NCBI GenBank assembly: GCA_016704145.1
Contig: JADJAS010000005.1
Location: 128,937-192,936, forward strand
DNA: 64,000 nt
Source: Rhodocyclaceae bacterium
GTDB lineage: Bacteria; Pseudomonadota; Gammaproteobacteria; Burkholderiales; Rhodocyclaceae
Direction: 5' to 3'
Shown: positions 12,352 through 21,515 of the stretch, piece after piece
How positions within the stretch are numbered: the stretch's first letter is position 1
Layout: each line of letters starts with the position of its first letter
Translations under genes and position numbers: made by a program
Notes under the pieces: generated by a model
What the model was told of the DNA's origin: nothing
Seen by the model: only the letters and a program-made list of their open reading frames with translations
The model's database searches: none

Positions 12352-15300
12352 GTTTCAATCCTCGCCCGGCTCACGTGAGCCGGGCGTCGTGGGCGCGAGA
12401 TCGCCGACCCGGTGATATGGAAGTTTCAATCCTCGCCCGGCTCACGTGAGCCGGGCGTCGACATTGCCGGCCTGGGGATGCATGCACGATGGGGTTTCAA
12501 TCCTCGCCCGGCTCACGTGAGCCGGGCGTCCAGGATTCAACCAGCAGCTTGCCGATGCGGGTGAGTTTCAATCCTCGCCCGGCTCACGTGAGCCGGGCGT
12601 CCTTGGCGCCAGCAACGCCTACAAATGTGCAGAGAAGTTTCAATCCTCGCCCGGCTCACGTGAGCCGGGCGTCCAGGTCAATCAATCAACGACGAGCTGA
12701 CATGACTAGTTTCAATCCTCGCCCGGCTGGTGAGCTTCTCCAGGGCCGTGCGTTTCAATCCTCGCCCGGCTCACGTGAGCCGGGCGTCGAGGCGCGTCTG
12801 CGTCAATCTCGCCGTCGCCGCCGTTTCAATCCTCGCCCGGCTCACGTGAGCCGGGCGTCATCAGGTGTGGGTTGTCTGTCACCCATGCGCGTTTCAATCC
12901 TCGCCCGGCTCACGTGAGCCGGGCGTCCATTTCTTCGGCTACCTCAAGCGCGGAAGCTGTGCGTTTCAATCCTCGCCCGGCTCACGTGAGCCGGGCGTCG
13001 CGCCACGCCGTTCCCGGCGTGCAGACCTGCGTCGTTTCAATCCTCGCCCGGCTCACGTGAGCCGGGCGTCCACCATGGCCGAGGACGCCGCCGCCCTGAT
13101 CCCCGTTTCAATCCTCGCCCGGCTCACGTGAGCCGGGCGTCGATAAACTCGTCGACATCCTCAGCAGCGGCGACGACGTTTCAATCCTCGCCCGGCTCAC
13201 GTGAGCCGGGCGTCGCTGGCGTAACGATGCTGCGGCGGCCAACGCGCAGTTTCAATCCTCGCCCGGCTCACGTGAGCCGGGCGTCCTCAGGCGCGTCAGC
13301 GCCGGTATGGTTTGATTCAGGTTTCAATCCTCGCCCGGCTCACGTGAGCCGGGCGTCAACCAAGGAGCCAATCATGGACGCACCGAAATTTGTTTCAATC
13401 CTCGCCCGGCTCACGTGAGCCGGGCGTCACAGCGGCTTTCGAGGCATTTCCACCATTAGCAAGTTTCAATCCTCGCCCGGCTCACGTGAGCCGGGCGTCT
13501 GCCGGGGTCATTTTGGCAAGCGCCTGCTCATAGGCGTTTCAATCCTCGCCCGGCTCACGTGAGCCGGGCGTCATCTGGACACCAGTGCATCGCAAAGCAA
13601 GTACATCGTTTCAATCCTCGCCCGGCTCACGTGAGCCGGGCGTCGTGGCGGTCAGCGGCCAACAGCCTAGCGAGTTGTCGTTTCAATCCTCGCCCGGCTC
13701 ACGTGAGCCGGGCGTCAACGCCCCGGCGGCGTTCAGGATGTCGGCAACCGGTTTCAATCCTCGCCCGGCTCACGTGAGCCGGGCGTCAGTTTGCGCTTCC
13801 AGTAACGGGTGGTCGTGGCCATGTTTCAATCCTCGCCCGGCTCACGTGAGCCGGGCGTCCGCTGATTGGCCTCGCCTTGCGCGACGCCATCGGGGTTTCA
13901 ATCCTCGCCCGGCTCACGTGAGCCGGGCGTCAGCAACGGCTGGCGATCGGCGGCGGAGTTGTCGATGTTTCAATCCTCGCCCGGCTCACGTGAGCCGGGC
14001 GTCGCGCAGCCGGCTGACCGATGACGCCGGCCAGGTCGAGTTTCAATCCTCGCCCGGCTCACGTGAGCCGGGCGTCGCGCAGCCGGCTGACCGATGACGC
14101 CGGCCAGGTCGAGTTTCAATCCTCGCCCGGCTCACGTGAGCCGGGCGTCCTGTAAACCCGACCATTCTCCATATTGTCTACGTTGTTTCAATCCTCGCCC
14201 GGCTCACGTGAGCCGGGCGTCCTGTAAACCCGACCATTCTCCATATTGTCTACGTTGTTTCAATCCTCGCCCGGCTCACGTGAGCCGGGCGTCGCGCTCG
14301 ATTTCGGAGATGCCGCCGCCTTTGACGGTTTCAATCCTCGCCCGGCTCACGTGAGCCGGGCGTCGGCCGTGGCGTGAGGTGCGCGCCAAGGGTGGCAAGT
14401 TTCAATCCTCGCCCGGCTCACGTGAGCCGGGCGTCATGCGCTCGGCCTGGGGCAGGAAGGCCCTGCTGGAGTTTCAATCCTCGCCCGGCTCACGTGAGCC
14501 GGGCGTCCTTCGAAAACGCGGTGGCCTGACCATGGCGAAAGGTTTCAATCCTCGCCCGGCTCACGTGAGCCGGGCGTCGCGCGACGGGATCTGCCTGGCC
14601 GTCGCCCTCGGCGTTTCAATCCTCGCCCGGCTCACGTGAGCCGGGCGTCCGAAGACATGCGGGTTTTCACGCAACCAGTCGATGTTTCAATCCTCGCCCG
14701 GCTCACGTGAGCCGGGCGTCCCGCAACGGCGGTTGGGGAGCAGAGCCAAATGCTTGGTTTCAATCCTCGCCCGGCTCACGTGAGCCGGGCGTCTTTCGCG
14801 TAAGCGCGGTAGCACAAGTAGTTGGTAAGTTTCAATCCTCGCCCGGCTCACGTGAGCCGGGCGTCGTGTTGGGTGGATGAGGCCGAGCCGGTGACGGAAG
14901 TTTCAATCCTCGCCCGGCTCACGTGAGCCGGGCGTCGAGAAGGCATCATACTGTGCCGTCGGCTCTACATGTTTCAATCCTCGCCCGGCTCACGTGAGCC
15001 GGGCGTCGACCATCAGGTGCATGTCCTCGATCTTTACAGAACGTTTCAATCCTCGCCCGGCTCACGTGAGCCGGGCGTCACGAGCGACGGGGTGTGCCCC
15101 AGTGCATCTTCGGAGTTTCAATCCTCGCCCGGCTCACGTGAGCCGGGCGTCATCTGGACACCAGTGCATCGCAAAGCAAGTACATCGTTTCAATCCTCGC
15201 CCGGCTCACGTGAGCCGGGCGTCTACATTTGTCCGAGCCATACCTTCCTTATGCGTGGTTTCAATCCTCGCCCGGCTCACGTGAGCCGGGCGTCTCGCCA

Positions 15301-17676
15301 CCTTGGCTACGGGGAGACGCCGACGGTATGTTTCAATCCTCGCCCGGCTCACGTGAGCCGGGCGTCTCCGCGCACACCGTCCGCCCGCCCTCCTGATAAA
15401 CGTTTCAATCCTCGCCCGGCTCACGTGAGCCGGGCGTCCTGACGCCGTGGTAGTGACAGGTGCCACCAGACTTGTTTCAATCCTCGCCCGGCTCACGTGA
15501 GCCGGGCGTCCCTGGTGACGGTCTTCTTTCCCTTGATCGCCGTTGCGTTTCAATCCTCGCCCGGCTCACGTGAGCCGGGCGTCTTGGCCGCCGCAGCATC
15601 GTTACGCCAGCCGGGGCGTTTCAATCCTCGCCCGGCTCACGTGAGCCGGGCGTCTGTGTTGGGTGGATGAGGCCGAGCCGGTGACGGAAGTTTCAATCCT
15701 CGCCCGGCTCACGTGAGCCGGGCGTCCTCGGAGGTTTTGCCTAGTTGACGGACAAAGTATAGTTTCAATCCTCGCCCGGCTCACGTGAGCCGGGCGTCGG
15801 CGTACGCATCGGCAGGGCGTATCGCGTCGAAGGTTTCAATCCTCGCCCGGCTCACGTGAGCCGGGCGTCATGAGCCAAGCGGAATAATGTGGTCTTCTAG
15901 ATGTTTCAATCCTCGCCCGGCTCACGTGAGCCGGGCGTCAGCCCTTGCGCGCCCACTCTTCCTCGACGCGCTTGTTTCAATCCTCGCCCGGCTCACGTGA
16001 GCCGGGCGTCCTGAATGCCTGTGTTTATGGGGATTGTAGTAATAAGTTTCAATCCTCGCCCGGCTCACGTGAGCCGGGCGTCTTCAGGAATCAGGTTAAG
16101 GGAATCAGGAATCAGAGTTTCAATCCTCGCCCGGCTCACGTGAGCCGGGCGTCATGTCGGCAACGCCCTCGCGCCCGAGCTTAACGAGTTTCAATCCTCG
16201 CCCGGCTCACGTGAGCCGGGCGTCCCGAAATTTGAGATGTTCAGGACCCAGAAAGATGGGTTTCAATCCTCGCCCGGCTCACGTGAGCCGGGCGTCGACG
16301 CCAAAGCGAATGTCAATCCATCGAGCAAACGGTTTCAATCCTCGCCCGGCTCACGTGAGCCGGGCGTCCAATCGCTGTGCCATCATTTGCACGACCGCCG
16401 AAGTTTCAATCCTCGCCCGGCTCACGTGAGCCGGGCGTCGGCCAACCTCGAAGCCGAGGCCCGCACCGGAAACGTTTCAATCCTCGCCCGGCTCACGTGA
16501 GCCGGGCGTCTCGCTCCGTTCCGCCGCTTGGTCGCTTCTGCGCTGGTTTCAATCCTCGCCCGGCTCACGTGAGCCGGGCGTCCTGCATTGCACCATCAAG
16601 CCCCGTGTTTAGCAAGAGTTTCAATCCTCGCCCGGCTCACGTGAGCCGGGCGTCATCTTGCCTGAAATCCTGTGGCGTCCTGAATGTTGTTTCAATCCTC
16701 GCCCGGCTCACGTGAGCCGGGCGTCATCTGGACTGGCTGCGCGGCAAGGGCTACACGCCGGTTTCAATCCTCGCCCGGCTCACGTGAGCCGGGCGTCTCG
16801 GTTCGCCTGGTACCAATATGCGGTTCGATTGGTTTCAATCCTCGCCCGGCTCACGTGAGCCGGGCGTCGAGCGGGCGATGGTGCTGATCCCGGCTTACCG
16901 GAAGTTTCAATCCTCGCCCGGCTCACGTGAGCCGGGCGTCGCGCGATGCGCATCCGCTCGATGGCGTTGATGCGTTTCAATCCTCGCCCGGCTCACGTGA
17001 GCCGGGCGTCCCGCCGTGGCGCAGTCAGCATATGCCCAGGAGATGACGTTTCAATCCTCGCCCGGCTCACGTGAGCCGGGCGTCGAGGCAATCGACGCCA
17101 TCAAGCGCTCGGAGCTGCCGTTTCAATCCTCGCCCGGCTCACGTGAGCCGGGCGTCCAGGCAGGCCGTCATTGATGACGCTGGCCAGCTTGTTTCAATCC
17201 TCGCCCGGCTCACGTGAGCCGGGCGTCGCCAGATAGATGCGCTCCAGCAGCGCGTCAGACAGTTTCAATCCTCGCCCGGCTCACGTGAGCCGGGCGTCAC
17301 GGCTAACGCTAAGTAGACGACATCCCATGCAGCCGTTTCAATCCTCGCCCGGCTCACGTGAGCCGGGCGTCCTGCGCGGCACAGGCGTTGAATATTGATT
17401 CCGATGTTTCAATCCTCGCCCGGCTCACGTGAGCCGGGCGTCGCGCCTGGCCGCGTGCTGTTGTCATCAAGTCGTTTCATCCTCGCCCGGCTCAGGGGGG
17501 GCGGCGTGCGCGGTATCCTGTTTCAATCCTCGCCCGGCTACGTGAGCCGGGCGGCCCTGAGCGGCTTCTGCGCTGAGCCGGTTTCAATCCTCGCCCGGCT
17601 CACGTGAGCGGGCGTCCCTACGACTGCGCAAGAGGCAGCGTTTCAATCCTCGCCCGGCTCACGTGAGCCGGGCGTC
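12352..17676 (-). CRISPR. Type I-C CRISPR array, about 76 repeats
   Basis: A 37-bp repeat recurs every 70-73 bp. On the plus strand it starts GTTTCAATCC and contains the perfect inverted repeat GCCCGGCTCAC/GTGAGCCGGGC. On the transcribed minus strand it ends in ATTGAAAC, as in other type I-C arrays. I count 76 repeat starts, with spacers mostly 34-36 nt. One unit at 12709-12751 is truncated, and three units at 17474-17639 have damaged repeats and short spacers. Some spacers are duplicated: 14003/14077, 14150/14222, 13573/15152 and 14866/15653 (approximate starts). The leader lies at the high-coordinate end, next to cas2, so spacers near 12400 are the oldest. Confidence 0.97.
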
Positions 17677-17854
17677 CGTTCGCGCGCAACCTCATGAATT
17701 ACTTCGGCAAACCGAGGCCGGCGCGCGAACCCACCAGAACGCCGCCTTGACGACGTTCGATGTATTTTGCCGTTCTTCAATTCAAGACGCAAAATCATGA
17801 ACTTCCGATTCCCGCGAAACCCCCAGGAAAGGGGCGACACTTCACTTCCGCGCG
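17677..17854 (-). promoter_or_regulatory. CRISPR leader
   Basis: This 178-bp non-coding stretch lies between the stop of cas2 and the first intact repeat (17640-17676). In type I-C loci the leader carries the array promoter and the integration signals used by Cas1-Cas2. It is less GC-rich than its surroundings (ATGTATTTTGCCGTTCTTC around 17760). No precise promoter elements were assigned. Confidence 0.65.
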
Positions 17855-18145
17855 TCATATCACCAGCGGCCCATCGAAATCGACGGCGCGGAACTTGCCA
17901 TATTCGCGGACGTGCACATCGACCGGCTCGGTAAGCCGGTAGAAGCGCAGACAATCCTCCTCCACCTTGATCTCGGCGAGCAAGCGTCGCTCCAGTTCCT
18001 CGAACCGGGCGGTGTCCACCTTGCACTCGAAGACCGATTTCTGAACGCGCTGCCCCATGCTCTCGCAAACGCGCGCCACGCGACGCAGCCGTTTGCGTCC
18101 GGCGGCGGTTTCCGTCGAGACATCGTAGCTGACGATCACTAGCAT
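17855..18145 (-). CDS. cas2: CRISPR-associated Cas2
   Basis: The 96-residue protein starts MLVIVSYDVSTETAAGRKRL, with the catalytic-type Asp at position 8 in the first beta-strand, and has a ferredoxin-like fold pattern (SMGQRVQKSVFECKVD; DCLRFYRL). ATG 18145 lies two bases after the cas1 stop. A longer ORF in this frame reaches back through cas1 but has no family signal. Cas2 dimers bridge Cas1 during spacer integration. It is the last cas gene before the leader. Confidence 0.93.
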   Translation of the reverse strand: MLVIVSYDVSTETAAGRKRLRRVARVCESMGQRVQKSVFECKVDTARFEELERRLLAEIKVEEDCLRFYRLTEPVDVHVREYGKFRAVDFDGPLVI

Positions 18146-18147
18146 GC

Positions 18148-19179
18148 TTACTTGGGACAGAACGGCAGATAGGTTTCGATGTCGCCGCGCACGGCACGCG
18201 CGAGCATCCGCGCCTGCACGAACGGCGCCAGCCCCAGCGCGACGCCCGACTCCAGCAAGGGATGCATCAAGGCCTCCTGCTTGCGCTCCTGGTACGCGGT
18301 CACCAGCGCGCGGCGCGCATCGTCCTTCAACGTCACGGCGCCACCGGGATGTTCCGCAAAATCGTCGACATCGAGCTGCCGGCGATTGACCAGCGTGAGC
18401 GCGAGACGATCGGCCAGCAGGGGCCGAAACTCTTCCATGAGGTCCAGCGCAAGGGCGGCGCGACCGGGACGGAGCGCGTGCAGAAAGCCGATCTGTGGGT
18501 CCAGGCCCACACTCTCCACCGCCGAGCGCGCGTCGTTCATCAGCAAGGCATACAGGAACGAGAGCAGCGCGTTCATGCGGTCGAGCGGCGGGCGCCGCGT
18601 GCGGCCATTGGGCGTGAAACCGGCGCGCGCTTCCGGCCGCACCATCAAGCCGAGCACCGCGAAATATCGCTTTGCCGCGTCGCCTTCGATGCCGCGCACG
18701 GCATCGAGATCGGCCGCGTGTTCGAGCCGCGCGAGCGCCCGGCCCAGTTCTTCCGCGGTTTCGGCAAGCGGCTCGCCGTCGTCGGCACGACCGGTCTCGC
18801 GCGCTCCGCGCAGCAGCACCTGTCGGCAATTCTTCAATTTGCCGGCGATGAGGGACTTCGCCGCCGCCAGACAAAAGTCAGGGGTGGCGGCACGCCGATG
18901 CTGCGCCTGCCTCAACAGCACGTTTCCCGATATCGGTCCCTCCAGCCTTGCCTTGAACCGGCCGTGGCCGTCGAGCAACACCAGGCTCTTGCCTTCATCG
19001 GCCAGGCGGTGCATCAGGCCGGGCGACACCATCACGTGGCCAAAGCAGACCACCGCGGAAAGATGATGCAAGGGCACCCGCAAGCGAGTTTCCCGCTCGA
19101 TCTCGACGCGCAGCGTGTCGTTGTCCAGATGGAGATAGCTGTCCGGCTGGGTCACATAGAGCGTGTTGAGCAGTTGCAT
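18148..19179 (-). CDS. cas1: CRISPR-associated Cas1, type I-C
   Basis: The 343-residue integrase starts MQLLNTLYVTQPDSYLHLDN. It shows the expected metal ligands: Glu in VRGIEGDAAKRYF, His in GFLHALRPGR, and the acidic LDLMEEFRP. Length and motifs fit type I-C Cas1. Together with Cas2 and Cas4 it should acquire new spacers. It is unrelated in subtype to the cas1 relic at 11134-11380. A copy of the dispersed repeat occurs at 18873-18896, encoding RRAATPDF on the gene strand. Confidence 0.95.
   Translation of the reverse strand: MQLLNTLYVTQPDSYLHLDNDTLRVEIERETRLRVPLHHLSAVVCFGHVMVSPGLMHRLADEGKSLVLLDGHGRFKARLEGPISGNVLLRQAQHRRAATPDFCLAAAKSLIAGKLKNCRQVLLRGARETGRADDGEPLAETAEELGRALARLEHAADLDAVRGIEGDAAKRYFAVLGLMVRPEARAGFTPNGRTRRPPLDRMNALLSFLYALLMNDARSAVESVGLDPQIGFLHALRPGRAALALDLMEEFRPLLADRLALTLVNRRQLDVDDFAEHPGGAVTLKDDARRALVTAYQERKQEALMHPLLESGVALGLAPFVQARMLARAVRGDIETYLPFCPK
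18873..18896 (+). repeat. dispersed 23-bp repeat, copy inside cas1
   Basis: The plus strand reads AAAAGTCAGGGGTGGCGGCA then CGCC, about two mismatches from the core, within the coding region of cas1 on the opposite strand. Confidence 0.5.
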
Positions 19180-19188
19180 GGCGATCCT

Positions 19189-19800
19189 TCAAGCGTCTGG
19201 ATCGAACAGGCCGGTGATGGCGCGGCGCATCGCCGGCTGGCAAAGATCGGCCAGGGAACATTTCGCGCAACGCGCGTCGTTGGTCGGCGGCGGCACCGCG
19301 CCGGCATCGATCATCGCTCGCACCGCCGCCGTTGCCTCCTCCACGCGCCCGCGCAATGCACCGTCGATGCTCACCTCGCGCCGCCGCTTCGATTTGGCGT
19401 AGAACAGCGCCCCCGCCGGCACCGGCTTGCCGGTCATTTCCTCCAGACAAAGGGCTTGCGCGGCGAGCTGCACGTCGTCGCAGGCCGCGATCCAGGCGGC
19501 CTTGGCGCGATTGCCCACCTTGTATTCGACGGGATGCGCCGTGCCATCGGCCTCGAACTCGACGACATCGGCCTTGCCGATCAAACCCAGCCGGTCGCTC
19601 CATACGGGCAGCGCGCGCTCGACGCGCAGACCGGCCCGCGTCTCGACACCCGGTTGATCCACCTGCCGGTGCACGGCCTGGCCGCGCAGCGTATGCAGGT
19701 TGTCGGCGAACACCTGCTCGACGTGGATCAGCGCGCACTGGCGCGGGCAGTAGCACCAGTGCTGGAGGGCGGAAATCGGGATGAAGTCGGGGCCATTCAC
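19189..19800 (-). CDS. cas4: CRISPR-associated Cas4 exonuclease, type I-C
   Basis: The 203-residue product is taken from GTG 19800 (MNGPDFIPISALQHWCYCPR). An ATG at 19848 lies inside the preceding toxin gene. One Cys of the Fe-S cluster is in CYCPRQC near the N terminus, and three more lie at the C terminus (C-x2-C...C in ARCAKCSLADLC). The RecB-like nuclease core includes VVEFEADGTAHPVEYKVG, with the usual E-x-K. Cas4 trims prespacers and selects PAM ends during adaptation. The gene follows the DUF5615 toxin gene by 7 bp and precedes cas1 by 9 bp. Confidence 0.92.
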   Translation of the reverse strand: MNGPDFIPISALQHWCYCPRQCALIHVEQVFADNLHTLRGQAVHRQVDQPGVETRAGLRVERALPVWSDRLGLIGKADVVEFEADGTAHPVEYKVGNRAKAAWIAACDDVQLAAQALCLEEMTGKPVPAGALFYAKSKRRREVSIDGALRGRVEEATAAVRAMIDAGAVPPPTNDARCAKCSLADLCQPAMRRAITGLFDPDA

Positions 19801-19807
19801 ACTGAAC

Positions 19808-20194
19808 CTACGCGCGCGCGTCCAAGGCTCGCGGGAGGCGACGGACACGGATTGCCCGCTCGGATACCACCAGGAACAGTCCCTCCACGCATTCCGGCTC
19901 CGCCATCAACTGAAGGATCAACTCGGCAGGACGGGGTGGCGGATAGGCTTCCTGACGCAAGTAGACAATGGCGGGAGGCGGCGGCAAACCGCGCGAGAAA
20001 ACCAGTTCGCCGTAATCCCGATCATAAGTCAGCAACCATCGGCACTCGGCGCGGGCGCGAACGAGTACTTCGACATCCGGCGCACCCGCCATCGACTCTG
20101 ACGCCCAAAGGACATCCGCGCCCTTCTCCCGCAACAAACGCACCGCCGGGCCGGGAAAGTTTTCATTGGCCAGCAGTTTTGCCGCCCCTGTCAC
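19808..20194 (-). CDS. DUF5615 PIN-like toxin inside the cas operon
   Basis: The 128-residue product has KLLANENFPGPAVRLLREKG, then ADVLWASESMAGAPDVEVL and LLTYDRDYGELVF. This is the acidic pattern (N-E-x-F, D-x-D-F/Y-G) of DUF5615/Mut7-C-like PIN nucleases. Such proteins are commonly paired with DUF433 antitoxins. Its start overlaps the DUF433 gene by 4 bp and its stop is 7 bp before cas4. It is therefore embedded in the type I-C operon and should be transcribed with it. It may act as an addiction element for the cas genes, which is inference. Confidence 0.8.
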   Translation of the reverse strand: MTGAAKLLANENFPGPAVRLLREKGADVLWASESMAGAPDVEVLVRARAECRWLLTYDRDYGELVFSRGLPPPPAIVYLRQEAYPPPRPAELILQLMAEPECVEGLFLVVSERAIRVRRLPRALDARA

Positions 20195-20430
20195 GCGACC
20201 ACCTTATGCACCGCGATGTACTCCTCCTCCTTGAGCATTTCAGCCGCGAACGCCAGCGCGGCGAGAATGTCCTCGCGCGTGATGTTGGGGTAAGACTCCA
20301 GTATCTGCTCGAAGCTCCAGCCGTTGGCCAGCCAACCGATAATCATCTCCACGGAAATGCGCGTGTCCTTGATACGCGGCTTGCCGACCAGGGTGTCGGG
20401 CGTGGCGACGATGCGGTCTTTCCAATCCAT
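20191..20430 (-). CDS. DUF433 antitoxin
   Basis: The 79-residue protein contains the DUF433 signature IVATPDTLVGKPRIKDTRIS followed by IIGWLANGWSFEQILESYPNITREDI, a winged-helix/HTH fold. Members are antitoxins and autorepressors of PIN-like toxins. It overlaps the DUF5615 gene by 4 bp and starts directly after the small HicB-like gene. Together they form a cassette between cas7 and cas4. Confidence 0.85.
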   Translation of the reverse strand: MDWKDRIVATPDTLVGKPRIKDTRISVEMIIGWLANGWSFEQILESYPNITREDILAALAFAAEMLKEEEYIAVHKVVA

Positions 20431-20431
20431 G

Positions 20432-20611
20432 TCAGCATCTCCTGATCAATACCGGCGTCACCGCCTCGTCGAAATGGCAGCGCACGGCATCGCGCACCTG
20501 CTCGTGCAAGGCGGGCAGGTCGTCGGCCTCGGTGAAGATGTCCGCGCCCACGGCGCGGGCCGTGAAGCCTCCCTCGGGTGCCTCCTCGACGATGAAGGAG
20601 ACTTCGATCAT
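20432..20611 (-). CDS. Small HicB-like protein of the cassette
   Basis: The 59-residue product starts MIEVSFIVEEAPEGGFTARA and has the beta-hairpin then E-A-D-D-L-x-x-L pattern of HicB/UPF0150-like partial RNase-H folds (VGADIFTEADDLPALHEQV). ATG 20611 lies two bases after the cas7 stop. Such proteins are often found with toxin genes. Here it is upstream of DUF433-DUF5615, so it may be a second antitoxin component or a remnant of a HicAB unit. No HicA is present. Confidence 0.6.
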   Translation of the reverse strand: MIEVSFIVEEAPEGGFTARAVGADIFTEADDLPALHEQVRDAVRCHFDEAVTPVLIRRC

Positions 20612-20613
20612 GG

Positions 20614-21498
20614 CTAAAACCCCTCGATAACTTGTGGAACGATGCCACAAATCGCAAGACTTGGCTCGTCGATTTCTCCGTTCGGGCCAATCCCTTGTTC
20701 GCGAAGACGGGCATGCACCTTCGCGGATGAGCAACTACCGCTCTTGCTCCCATGCTCCCACCAGATCACCTTGAGCACTTCCATACTGCCTTCGGGCCGG
20801 GCCGAGGAAGCGTCGTTCTCAAACAGCCTGGGCAGGACGGCCTTGATCGCTGCGGCATCCTCGTCGGTGAAACCGGTTCGCTCGGCGAGTTGAGGATTGA
20901 TGCTGCCGTAGGTGACATAGATGCCCTGATCGACACGATGCTTCATGCCCATGGTGTCGGAGCCGCGCTTGCTACCATCGCCTTCGCCGCTCACGCTCTT
21001 GGTAATCTGCGTTGGGGTAACACTGACCGGCTCAATCGAAAAGGCGGACTGGATCGTGACCGGGCCACGAATCGGGATCGACACCCCATCCGCATCAGGA
21101 ATTTCTTGTTTGCCGAAGGCGAAAACCTGGCCAAACGCGCGCACGTCGAACCATTTGTCGCAGGCCTTCCTGGCCGTTTCGTCCTTCTTTACATTTGCAT
21201 TCTTGTCGTTTTTCTTGAATGCAAAGGCATCCGGCCCCAGACCAAATTCTTTCGACTCGGCCCGCGCTCTGAGGCTCGGCATGCCGTCAGTCTTCTTTTC
21301 ATCCGACTGAACGAAGATGCTCTTGCCATCTTCCTGCAAGCGGTCGCGCATTTTTCTCTTCTGACAAACGTCGGTGATTTCGCCCAACCCGCTGTAATCC
21401 GTGCGCGGTCGGTTGCCGTTCAACGGATCGCCGTTGGGGTTTGCGTTCTTCACGCGAAATATGACGGCAAAGTCGATCTTGTTCTGCAAAGTGGTCAT
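20614..21498 (-). CDS. cas7: Cas7 (Csd2), type I-C Cascade backbone subunit
   Basis: The 294-residue RAMP protein starts MTTLQNKIDFAVIFRVKNAN at ATG 21498, behind an AGGAGAAC site. It carries the Cas7 hallmark NANPNGDPLNGNRPR near residue 20. Several copies polymerise along crRNA in the type I-C interference complex. The stop is two bases before the embedded toxin-antitoxin cassette. In canonical type I-C operons cas4 would follow directly. Confidence 0.94.
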   Translation of the reverse strand: MTTLQNKIDFAVIFRVKNANPNGDPLNGNRPRTDYSGLGEITDVCQKRKMRDRLQEDGKSIFVQSDEKKTDGMPSLRARAESKEFGLGPDAFAFKKNDKNANVKKDETARKACDKWFDVRAFGQVFAFGKQEIPDADGVSIPIRGPVTIQSAFSIEPVSVTPTQITKSVSGEGDGSKRGSDTMGMKHRVDQGIYVTYGSINPQLAERTGFTDEDAAAIKAVLPRLFENDASSARPEGSMEVLKVIWWEHGSKSGSCSSAKVHARLREQGIGPNGEIDEPSLAICGIVPQVIEGF

Positions 21499-21515
21499 GT
21501 CGTGTTCTCCTGGGT

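Noticed and set aside
12489..17607. Many ORFs encoding FNPRPAHVSRAS or FQSSPGSREPGV repeats
   Set aside because: These are translations of the CRISPR repeat in different frames, not proteins.
17855..18874. A 339-codon ORF extending cas2 backwards through cas1
   Set aside because: Only the final 96 codons match Cas2. The upstream part is an out-of-frame shadow of cas1.
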